Origin: Actinoplanes auranticolor
GTDB taxonomy: Bacteria > Actinomycetota > Actinomycetes > Mycobacteriales > Micromonosporaceae
Direction of reading: 5' to 3'
NCBI RefSeq assembly: GCF_018332655.1
Contig: NZ_BOQL01000030.1
Location: 1-64,000, forward strand
Length of the DNA: 64,000 nucleotides
Under the pieces are notes generated by a model. It saw only the letters and a list, made by a program, of their open reading frames with translations, did no database searches and was not told the origin of the DNA. This document shows, in pieces, positions 51,920-59,131 of this stretch. The position numbers and the translations under genes are program-made. How positions within the stretch are numbered: position 1 is the first letter of the stretch; each line of letters opens with the position of its first letter.

Positions 51920-53097
51920 CGGTAGCGGCCGACGAGCCGGCCCGGCCGGCCCAGATCGCGCAGCCGGGCCGCGACAGCCGTCCGCAGCGCGACCACCCGG
52001 TCGCCGGTCAGCGCCGAAACGGCCACCGCTTCCGGGTACGCCCGCTGCAACGCGTCCACCCACTCCGGCGGCGCGATATCGATCTTGTTGAGCACCAGCA
52101 GTTCCGGCACCGCACCCGCACCGATCTCGTGCAGCACGCCGTGCACCGTGGTGATCTGGTTCAGCGCGTCCGGAGCCGACGCGTCCACCACGTGCAGGGC
52201 CAGGTCGCTGTGGCTGACCTCCTCCAGCGTGGAGCGGAACGCGTCGACCAGCTGGTGCGGCAGGTGCCGCACGAACCCGACGGTGTCGGTCAGGGTGAAG
52301 GTGCGGCCGTCGACCGTGACCCGGCGTACGGCCGGGTCCAGGGTCGCGAACGGCTCGTCCCGGGTCTGCAGGTCCGCGCCCGCCAGCCGGTTCACCAGCG
52401 CCGACTTGCCGGCGTTGGTGTAGCCGGTCACCGCCACCGACGGGATCAGGTTGCGGGCCCGCCGGTGCCGGGTCCGCTCCCGGCGCAGAGCCAGCTCGCC
52501 GGCACCCTCGCGCAACCGCGCGGCCCGCTGCCGCAGCCGGCGTCGCTGCAGCTCCAGCCGCATCTCACCGGGGCCGCGGACGCCGATGCCGGCGCCACCG
52601 GCGGTGCGGCCACCGCCGACCCGGGACATCTCCCGGCCCCCGCCGCGCAGGCGGGGCAGCTGGTACGCGATCTGCGCCAGCTCCACCTGCAACCGGCCCT
52701 CCCGGCTGCGCGCGTGCCCGGCGAAGATGTCCAGGATCAGCGCCGTCCGGTCCACCACCCGGACCCCGGCGCGGTCCTGCAGGTTGCGCGCCTGCGCCGG
52801 GGTGAGCTCGCCGTCGGCGATGACCACGGTGGCGCGGGTGCGGGCCACCTCGTCCGCGAGTTCACCGGCCTTGCCCGAGCCCAGATAGGTGGCGGGATCG
52901 GGACGCCCGCGGCTCTGCACGAGCGTGCCGGCGACCGTCAGGCCGTCCGCCTCGGCGAGCCGCTCCAGCTCCCGCAGCGACAGCTCGCTACCGGGGCCGT
53001 CCTCGTCCTCGTCCTGCCGGTGGACGGCGATCAGCAACGCCCGGGCGTCGGTCGTCCCGTCGCCGTCCCCCGGTCCCAGCAACCACGGCCCTGCCAT
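51913..53097 (-). CDS. hflX: HflX-family GTPase
   Basis: 394 aa. The start at 53097 has AAGGAG upstream; the frame is open further but that part lies over neighbouring genes. N-terminal HflX domain (TYLGSGKAGELADEV, then QLPRLRGGGREMSRVGGG, GIGVRGPGEMRLELQRR) and a C-terminal GTPase with Walker A GYTNAGKS, switch DTVGFVRHLP and NKID. HflX binds 50S subunits and splits stalled or hibernating ribosomes. The stop codon sits in the first of three 18-bp repeats. Confidence 0.93.
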   Translation of the reverse strand: MAGPWLLGPGDGDGTTDARALLIAVHRQDEDEDGPGSELSLRELERLAEADGLTVAGTLVQSRGRPDPATYLGSGKAGELADEVARTRATVVIADGELTPAQARNLQDRAGVRVVDRTALILDIFAGHARSREGRLQVELAQIAYQLPRLRGGGREMSRVGGGRTAGGAGIGVRGPGEMRLELQRRRLRQRAARLREGAGELALRRERTRHRRARNLIPSVAVTGYTNAGKSALVNRLAGADLQTRDEPFATLDPAVRRVTVDGRTFTLTDTVGFVRHLPHQLVDAFRSTLEEVSHSDLALHVVDASAPDALNQITTVHGVLHEIGAGAVPELLVLNKIDIAPPEWVDALQRAYPEAVAVSALTGDRVVALRTAVAARLRDLGRPGRLVGRYRE

Positions 53098-53135
53098 CCG
53101 GCCGCTCCTTTCCGTCGTATCGGTCGGTCTCCTGG

Positions 53136-53663
53136 TCAGCGCCCGGCCGGAACCGGGCCCACGTGTGAGCGCCGGCCCGGAGCCACGGCAGCGTGCCGCT
53201 GACCCGGGCCCGGTCCGCTCCGGGCGGCCAGCAGATCGGCGACGGCGCCGGTCGCGTACCCGTACACGGTCTTGTGCAGCAGGTCGACGGCGAGCTCGCG
53301 GCGGGGCCACGTCCACGGGGGCGCGCCGACGCCGGTGGCGTTCTCCAGGAGCTGGTCGCTGGTCAGCCGGACCACGGTGAACATGGCCGAGGCCCACGGC
53401 CCGCGCAGCCCGGCGTTGGCCATGGCACCGCGCAGTACGCCGACGAGCATCGCCTGACCGGCGTGCATGCTCCAGTTCAGGGCGTCCGAGCGGCGTGGCT
53501 CGGCGTCCCGCCGGCCGGCCAGCCGCTGCAGCACGTACGCCGGCGCGTACGAGCCGGGGCGGTGGGTGAGGCGCTGTTCGGCCTTCTCGGCCAGCGTCAT
53601 CACCGCCACCCCGGCCGCGCCCGCGACCATGCCCTGCCACACGGACCGGGTCACGGCTCCCAT
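53136..53663 (-). CDS. Hypothetical membrane-associated protein
   Basis: 175 aa. One clear hydrophobic helix near the N terminus (WQGMVAGAAGVAVMTLAEKA) and a second weaker one (MHAGQAMLVGVLRGAMANAG). The C terminus is basic and Gly/Pro-rich. No known motif. Its ATG overlaps the stop of the small upstream gene (TGATG), so the two are translationally coupled and probably act together. Confidence 0.6.
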   Translation of the reverse strand: MGAVTRSVWQGMVAGAAGVAVMTLAEKAEQRLTHRPGSYAPAYVLQRLAGRRDAEPRRSDALNWSMHAGQAMLVGVLRGAMANAGLRGPWASAMFTVVRLTSDQLLENATGVGAPPWTWPRRELAVDLLHKTVYGYATGAVADLLAARSGPGPGQRHAAVAPGRRSHVGPVPAGR

Positions 53664-53833
53664 CAGGCGTTGTCCGTCCGGCCGGAACCGCCGTCGTCGT
53701 CGCCGGGCACGGCTCGCTCGGCCGGCTCGCTCGGCGCGCGCTCGCTGAGCTCCACGTCGGTCTCGGTGAGCGGGGCGCCGGCGTTGTCCTCGGCCGCACC
53801 CCGTTCGATGGGCCGCTCCTGCTGATCCGTCAT
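53663..53833 (-). CDS. Small acidic disordered protein, coupled to membrane protein
   Basis: 56 aa, translated here from the sequence: MTDQQERPIERGAAEDNAGA at the N terminus, ending GGSGRTDNA. Strong ribosome-binding site (GGAGGAACC) before the ATG at 53833. Rich in Glu, Asp, Ala, Gly and Arg with no hydrophobic residues in clusters, so disordered. Its stop overlaps the start of the 175-aa membrane gene. A SigB/SigF-type promoter (GTTT-N15-GGGTAG) lies 34-58 bp upstream, so a general-stress role is plausible. Confidence 0.65.
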   Translation of the reverse strand: MTDQQERPIERGAAEDNAGAPLTETDVELSERAPSEPAERAVPGDDDGGSGRTDNA

Positions 53834-53866
53834 GGTTCCTCCTCGACGTAGCTTCGAGCGCCTCGG

Positions 53867-53891
53867 CTACCCGCGTCGTCGGAGGGCAAAC
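53867..53891 (-). promoter_or_regulatory. SigB/SigF-type promoter
   Basis: On the minus strand GTTT (53888-53891), 15 nt, GGGTAG (53867-53872). A close match to the GTTT-N14-16-GGGTA consensus. It stands in front of the 56-aa/175-aa gene pair. Confidence 0.6.
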
Positions 53892-53897
53892 AGGCCG

Positions 53898-54989
53898 TCA
53901 GCCCTCGACGGTGAGCCGGGACACCTCGGTCAGGACGGCCCGGACGTCACCGGTGCGCTGCAGGATGCGGCGCTGCCGTTCGGCGCCGGTGCCGCCGGTG
54001 CGCACCCGCTGCAGCCCGGCGCGCACCTCGGCCAGGTCGCCGTGGCTCTCCAACGCCGGGGTGACCGCGCCGACGAGTTCCTCGACCAGCTCCCAGGCCG
54101 GCCGGGCGGTACCGCGGACCGGATCCAGCAGGGTGCCCCCGACGCCGGCGTGGGCGGCGTTCCAGTGCGCGGCCCGGACGAGGTAGTCCGGGACGCCGGG
54201 CGCCGGCACCCCCGCCGTGATCTGCTCGACGGCGGTGGCGACCAGCGCCCGGATCAGGCCGGCGACCAGCACCGTGTCGTCGACGGTCAGGCAGATGTCG
54301 CCGACGCGCACCTCCACGGTGGGCCAGGCCGCGGACGGGCGGGCGTACCAGAGCACCATGCTCTCGTCGAGCATCACGCCCGAGGCGACCATGGTCCGGA
54401 CCGTACGGTCGTACTCCTCGCCCGATGCCAGCAGCGGCGACGGTCCCAGGCTCGGCCACCGTTCCAGCTGGATCGAGCGCCAGCTCGCGTGCCCGGTGTC
54501 GGCCCCCTCGAACAGCGGTGAGTTCACCGTCAGGGCCTGGACCACCGGCAGCCACACGCGCAGGTGGTTGCAGACCTGGACGGCCAGCTCCCGGTCGGGC
54601 ACCCCGACGTGCACGTGGCAGCCGCACACCGCGGGATCGTGCGCGATCGGGCCGTAGTGCCGGCCGATCGCCTGGAACCGCGGATTGTCGGTCACCGTGC
54701 GCTGCGGGTCGGCGATCGGCGTGGCCCCGATCGCGGCCAGCGTGGCGCCCGTGGCGGTGGCCGATGCGGCGGCGGCCCGGCGCAACCCGGTCAGCTGCTC
54801 GCGTACCTCGGCGAGCTCGGTGCAGACGCCGGTGACCATCTCCACCATGCTGTGCCGCACCTCCAGCCGGCTCTGCGCGCGGGCGTCGTCGCCGAGCCCG
54901 GCCAGCACCTTCTCGGCCGCCGGGGAGTTCTCCCCGGTGACCGGGTCCAGCAGCAGGAACTCTTCTTCCACACCCAGGGTCATGGGCAT
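53898..54989 (-). CDS. Carboxylate-amine ligase (YbdK-type glutamate-cysteine ligase 2)
   Basis: 363 aa from ATG 54989 (ATG 54983 also possible). N-terminal TLGVEEEFLLLDPVTGE is the start of the GCS2 family. Further family blocks are ARAQSRLEVRHSMVEMVTGVC and DPAVCGCHVHVGVPDRELAV with the HVHVG metal/substrate site. It forms an amide bond using ATP, as in weak glutamate-cysteine ligase activity of E. coli YbdK. The physiological substrate in actinomycetes is not known. Confidence 0.88.
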   Translation of the reverse strand: MPMTLGVEEEFLLLDPVTGENSPAAEKVLAGLGDDARAQSRLEVRHSMVEMVTGVCTELAEVREQLTGLRRAAAASATATGATLAAIGATPIADPQRTVTDNPRFQAIGRHYGPIAHDPAVCGCHVHVGVPDRELAVQVCNHLRVWLPVVQALTVNSPLFEGADTGHASWRSIQLERWPSLGPSPLLASGEEYDRTVRTMVASGVMLDESMVLWYARPSAAWPTVEVRVGDICLTVDDTVLVAGLIRALVATAVEQITAGVPAPGVPDYLVRAAHWNAAHAGVGGTLLDPVRGTARPAWELVEELVGAVTPALESHGDLAEVRAGLQRVRTGGTGAERQRRILQRTGDVRAVLTEVSRLTVEG

Positions 54990-55029
54990 CAGGGATCCAC
55001 CGTTCCGACGGTCGGCACTTCTCCTGGGA

Positions 55030-56004
55030 TCAGCCCGGGCGGACGGCGGTGAGCACGACGACGGCGATGCGCTCCGCGTGCGCGTACGCCGGCCCGTCCA
55101 GCTCCTCGTCGTAGACGTCCGGGTCCACCTCACGATAGGACCAGTCGAGGTCCGTGCCGGTCAGACGCTCGGCAGCGGCCGCCCGGAACGGGTCCCGGCC
55201 GTCCACGATGCCCGCGCCGCTGAACAGCACCAGGGAACCGCCGGGGGCCAGGCGCTCGGTGGCCGACTCGATGATGGCCAGGGACAGGTCGTGTCCGTGC
55301 TCGCCGCCACCGTCGCGGTAGGCCCGGCCGGCCGGGTCGATCATGAACGGCGGGTTCGAGATGATCAGGTCGAAGTCGCCGTCGACGTCGTTGAGCAGGT
55401 TGCTGCGGCACGGCCGTACCCCCGCGGTCCCGGCCAGTCCGGTGTTGATCCGGGCGAAACGCAACGCCGCGTCGTTGATGTCGACGGCCAGCACCTCGGC
55501 TCCGGGCGCGCGCTTGGCGACGGTGATCGCCCCGGCCGCGGTGCCGCAGCCGATGTCCACCGCCCGGCGCACCGGCCGCTCGCGGGCCTCGACGTGGGCC
55601 GCGGCGGCCTCCGCCATCCGGTAGGTGTCCGGGCCGAAGAAGACCGAGTCGGCCGCGGCGGTGGGGAAGGCCGAGTGCACGAACAGCTCGCCGTCGTAGG
55701 AGGAGAACCGGACCAGGCTCCGCCAGGTATCACCGTCGCGGGCCAGCACGCCGGCCGCGTCCATCAGCTCGACCGTCTCCGGCGGCAGCACGCCGGGGCC
55801 GAACGGGCGGCTCCACCCGAACACGTCGCGCGCGCTGCGGGCCCGGGCGTTCTCCGGGCGGTCGTTGATCCGCTGGTGAGTGGCCGGCGTGACGGTGGTG
55901 AAGGTGTAGCCGCTGTCCTTGAGAATGGTTCCGAGTTGCCGTAGTGCGTTGTCGGCAGCGACGTCCCTGGTCGCCACGGCAGCCGTCGTGTCGGTCATGG
56001 TCAT
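55030..56004 (-). CDS. Class I SAM-dependent methyltransferase (HemK/RsmC-like)
   Basis: 324 aa from ATG 56004. N-terminal 130 residues form a distinct domain (LRQLGTILKDSGYTFTTVTP). The SAM site is DIGCGTAAGAITVA, the acidic loop is VLAVDINDAALRFA, and the catalytic NPPF motif is DLIISNPPFMI. NPPF/NPPY enzymes methylate an exocyclic or side-chain amine of nucleic acid or protein (HemK, RsmC, RlmG). A DUF7059-type N terminus is common in actinobacteria. The exact substrate is unknown. Divergent from the kinase gene. Confidence 0.82.
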   Translation of the reverse strand: MTMTDTTAAVATRDVAADNALRQLGTILKDSGYTFTTVTPATHQRINDRPENARARSARDVFGWSRPFGPGVLPPETVELMDAAGVLARDGDTWRSLVRFSSYDGELFVHSAFPTAAADSVFFGPDTYRMAEAAAAHVEARERPVRRAVDIGCGTAAGAITVAKRAPGAEVLAVDINDAALRFARINTGLAGTAGVRPCRSNLLNDVDGDFDLIISNPPFMIDPAGRAYRDGGGEHGHDLSLAIIESATERLAPGGSLVLFSGAGIVDGRDPFRAAAAERLTGTDLDWSYREVDPDVYDEELDGPAYAHAERIAVVVLTAVRPG

Positions 56005-56206
56005 GGGCGCCGTATGCCCCGCAACGGCGGGCTCATTCCCCGGAAATCTTGCCACTGCGCAACGAGCATCGGGGCGAATGGTGACGGCGACGGCGATGAG
56101 CTGACTCTCTACGACACTTCGGGCGTTGTGCCATTGCCGGTCGGCGCATCGACCACCACGATCGTCGTCGCCAGCGAAGCAGCCCCGGGGAAGGACACCA
56201 CCAGAC

Positions 56207-57937
56207 GTGCAGCCAGACTCCACCGCGAACGGAGCGGGCCTGGACGAGCCCGCCACCGTCGACCTCAGTGGCCGGTGCGTCGGCAACTCGTACATCCTGA
56301 TCTGCCCCGTCGGGCAGGGCGCGACCGGCACGGTCTGGCGCGGCATCGAGCGGACCTCGGGCGAGCAGGTCGCGGTCAAGCTGCTGCACCAGGGCCTGCT
56401 GCGCCAGCCGAAGCTGGTCACCCGCTTCGTGCAGGAGCGCACGATCCTGATGATGGTGCGCCACGAGCACATCGTCGGCGTGCGTGACCTGTTCAGTGCG
56501 GGTGAGTCGCTCGGCCTGGTGATGGATTTCGTCGCCGGCGGCAGCCTGCGCGAGCGACTGCGCTCGGCCGGCACGCTCGCGCCCGCCGAGGCGGCCCGCC
56601 TGCTCGCCCAGGTGGCGTCGGCGCTGGCCGAGGCGCACGCCCTCGGGGTGGTGCACCGCGACGTCAAACCGGACAACATCCTGCTGCACACGGTGGACGG
56701 GCGCGCCGACGCGCGGCTGACCGACTTCGGCATCGCCCGCGTCGTGGACGCGGCCGGCCTGACCACCCCGCACGCGATCATCGGTACGCCGCACTACATG
56801 GCCCCCGAGGTGATCAGCGGCGCCGACGCGGGCCCGGCCGCCGACGTGTACGCGGTCGGCGTGGTCCTCTACGAGCTGCTCACCGGGCACACGCCGTACA
56901 CGGGGGAGCCGCTCGCCGTGCTCCGCCACCACCTGGACAACGTGGTGGCCCGTCCGCCCGGGGTGTCCGACGCGGCCTGGGCGGTGATCGAGTCCTGCCT
57001 CGACAAGGACCCCGAGCGCCGCCCGCCCGGCGACGAACTGGCCCCGATCCTGCGGGACCTGGCCCGGATCACCGCTCGCGATCCCGCCCTGCCGGCGCCC
57101 CTGGACGCTCCCGGGCCGCCCGTCCCGAGCCCGGTCGTGCGGGCCACACCACCGCGCCGGGCAGCCGGTCCCCGCCGCCGCCCGCCGAACCGTCCGCGCA
57201 GCTGGGTCTGGGGCCGTTCCGCGGCGATCGGCGCCCTGACCGCCGGGGCCCTGGCGGTCTCCGGGGTCGGTGGCTACACGGTCTGGAAGAACAGCAACAC
57301 CGCCGCGGCCCGGACGAGCGCCGGTGCCGCGCCGCAGACGGGCCTGGGCGCGGGGCCGAGCGCCGCGGTTCCGCCCGCGCCACCGGCGGTGCGGACCTCG
57401 CGGAACCCGGCGTACGGCGGCAGTGTGCCCGGCGCCGGCGGCGCGCAACCGTCCCGCGTGGTCGAGGGCACGTCTCCGCCCTCCCGGGACCGGCGGGGCG
57501 GCGCTTCGGCCGGTGCCTCCGCGGGTCCCGCCGCGATCGGGGCAACCGTGGGCCCCGGTGGGGGCAAGGCCGAGGCGAGCTTCGGGCCGTGGCAGTGCGG
57601 CGACCAACTGGACTGGGACATCGGCCACCCGGTGCTGGCCCAGCCCTGCCACGCCGTCGGCGGTGCGATCAGGGTGGTCGGCCACATGCAGGCGGGCCCG
57701 GGGGTCCAGGCCGACGTCTCCCTGTCGGTCCGGGACGTGAAGACGGGCGAGGTCGCCGCCGGGCCGTACACCTGCAAGGGGATGCTGTTCACCGACTTCG
57801 CCCCGGCCCACACCTGCGGGCCGGTCGACCTCAAGGCCCCGCGCGGGCGCCGCTACGTGGTGGTGGAGTCCTGGGAGTACACCGGCCGCAGCCTGCTGCC
57901 GGGCGGCAGCGCGGAGGGCCGCGAGTTCACCTGGTAA
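56207..57937 (+). CDS. Receptor-type serine/threonine protein kinase (PASTA-less)
   Basis: 576 aa from GTG 56207 with GGAAGGA upstream. Kinase domain residues about 20-280: G-loop GQGATGTVW, VAVKLL Lys, catalytic HRDVKPDN (His150-Asp152), DFG, and the activation-segment GTPHYMAPE. A Pro/Arg-rich juxtamembrane region precedes one transmembrane helix (about 338-360). The extracellular part is Ala/Gly/Pro-rich and ends in a compact beta-domain with four Cys (QCGDQLDWDIGHPVLAQPCH). A Hanks-type sensor kinase; no PASTA repeats. Confidence 0.9.
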   Translation: MQPDSTANGAGLDEPATVDLSGRCVGNSYILICPVGQGATGTVWRGIERTSGEQVAVKLLHQGLLRQPKLVTRFVQERTILMMVRHEHIVGVRDLFSAGESLGLVMDFVAGGSLRERLRSAGTLAPAEAARLLAQVASALAEAHALGVVHRDVKPDNILLHTVDGRADARLTDFGIARVVDAAGLTTPHAIIGTPHYMAPEVISGADAGPAADVYAVGVVLYELLTGHTPYTGEPLAVLRHHLDNVVARPPGVSDAAWAVIESCLDKDPERRPPGDELAPILRDLARITARDPALPAPLDAPGPPVPSPVVRATPPRRAAGPRRRPPNRPRSWVWGRSAAIGALTAGALAVSGVGGYTVWKNSNTAAARTSAGAAPQTGLGAGPSAAVPPAPPAVRTSRNPAYGGSVPGAGGAQPSRVVEGTSPPSRDRRGGASAGASAGPAAIGATVGPGGGKAEASFGPWQCGDQLDWDIGHPVLAQPCHAVGGAIRVVGHMQAGPGVQADVSLSVRDVKTGEVAAGPYTCKGMLFTDFAPAHTCGPVDLKAPRGRRYVVVESWEYTGRSLLPGGSAEGREFTW

Positions 57938-57986
57938 CCCTGCGGCGACGCGGAAAATGTCGGAGGTCCCTTCTAGGGTCTCCGGC

Positions 57987-58604
57987 ATGGTCGAACGCAG
58001 GGGCACCGCGGCACCGGAAACGCACAGCGTCGTGCGCACCGAGGAGTGGGACGAGGGGGCCGGCGAGGAGAAGCGGCACGAGCGCGTCGCCTTCGTCGAT
58101 CTCGACCTGTGCGAGACGACGTTGCAGGCCGTCGAGTTCCAGGAGTGCACGTTCCGCGACGTGCGGTTCAACTGCTCGGCCCAGACCGACGTCGCGTACG
58201 TCAACTGCACCTTCGTGAACTGCTCGTTCTTCGACGCCACGTTCACCCGGTGCAAGCTGGTGGGCAGCATGTTCGACCGCTGCACCTACGACATCATGAC
58301 GGTCGAGGACGGCGACTGGTCCTTCGTCGGGCTGCGCGGCGCGGCGCTGGGCACGGCCACCTTCACCGGGGTACGGATGCGCGAGGCCGACCTGACCGGG
58401 GCCCGCTGCCAGGGCGCGACCTTCCGCGGCGTCGACCTGTCCGGCGCGTCGCTGCAACGGGCCGACTTCACCCGCGCCGACCTGCGCGGCACCGACCTGT
58501 CCGCGCTGGACCCGGCGACGACCGAGATGCGCCACGCGATCATCACGGCGGACCAGGCGGTGGTGGTGGCCATGGCACTGGGCCTCGACGTCCGGCCCGG
58601 CTGA
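57987..58604 (+). CDS. Pentapeptide-repeat protein
   Basis: 205 aa from ATG 57987, 7 nt after TAGGGT (57974-57979... position -13 to -8), so it may be leaderless; ATG 57957 is the alternative. From residue about 40 there are tandem A(D/N)LxX-type pentapeptides (FVDLDLCETTLQAVEFQECT, FRDVRFNCSAQTD, MREADLTGARCQGATFRGVD), forming a right-handed quadrilateral beta-helix. Several repeats have Cys in the central position. Function unknown; some relatives mimic DNA. The stop overlaps the next start. Confidence 0.85.
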   Translation: MVERRGTAAPETHSVVRTEEWDEGAGEEKRHERVAFVDLDLCETTLQAVEFQECTFRDVRFNCSAQTDVAYVNCTFVNCSFFDATFTRCKLVGSMFDRCTYDIMTVEDGDWSFVGLRGAALGTATFTGVRMREADLTGARCQGATFRGVDLSGASLQRADFTRADLRGTDLSALDPATTEMRHAIITADQAVVVAMALGLDVRPG

Positions 58605-59131
58605 TGCCGCAGCGGCTGGAGTGGGCGGTGGAGTTGCTGGACGTGCGACCCGACGACCAGATCCTCGAGGTGGGCTGCGGTCCGGGCGTGGCCGTCGGGC
58701 TGGTGTGTCAGCGGCTCGGTCGTGGCAGCGTCACCGCGATCGACCGGTCCCGTACGGCGATCGAGCGCGCCTCGGCCCGCAACGCCGAGCACGTCGCCGC
58801 CGGCCGGGCGCGATTCGCCTGCCTCGAGCTCGCGGCGGCCGGCGGGCTCGGGCAGCGCTTCGACAAGGTCTTCGCGGTCAACGTCAACCTCTTCTGGACC
58901 CGCGAGCCCAGCGCCGAGATCGAGGTGCTCAAGGGCCTCCTGCGCAGCGGAGCCACGCTGCTCCTCTGCTACGAGGCGCCGCCGGGCCGCCCGGCCGACC
59001 GGACGGTCGCCGACGTCTTGAAGAGCCACGGTTTCCGGACCACGACGAAGAGCCGGTCCGAGTCGCTGATCTGCGTCCGCGCCACCTGGCGGGCCGGGGT
59101 CAGCGGCCGGCCGACGCCGGGGGAGGGGTGA
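58604..59131 (+). CDS. Class I SAM-dependent methyltransferase
   Basis: 175 aa from ATG 58604, overlapping the pentapeptide-repeat stop. SAM motif ILEVGCGPGVAVGLV, then VTAIDRSRTAIERA and FDKVFAVNVNLFWTREP. Small-molecule-type methyltransferase; substrate unknown. Translational coupling to the pentapeptide gene suggests the two act together. Its last 32 bp overlap the end of the convergent fadJ-like gene. Confidence 0.85.
   Translation: MPQRLEWAVELLDVRPDDQILEVGCGPGVAVGLVCQRLGRGSVTAIDRSRTAIERASARNAEHVAAGRARFACLELAAAGGLGQRFDKVFAVNVNLFWTREPSAEIEVLKGLLRSGATLLLCYEAPPGRPADRTVADVLKSHGFRTTTKSRSESLICVRATWRAGVSGRPTPGEG

Noticed and set aside
51913..53799. Longer HflX starting near 53.8 kb
   Set aside because: The extra N-terminal part overlaps two other genes and is Arg/Pro-rich; ATG 53097 has a good ribosome-binding site.
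55030..56781. Longer methyltransferase running into the kinase gene
   Set aside because: The extension is antisense to the kinase domain; ATG 56004 starts the conserved protein.
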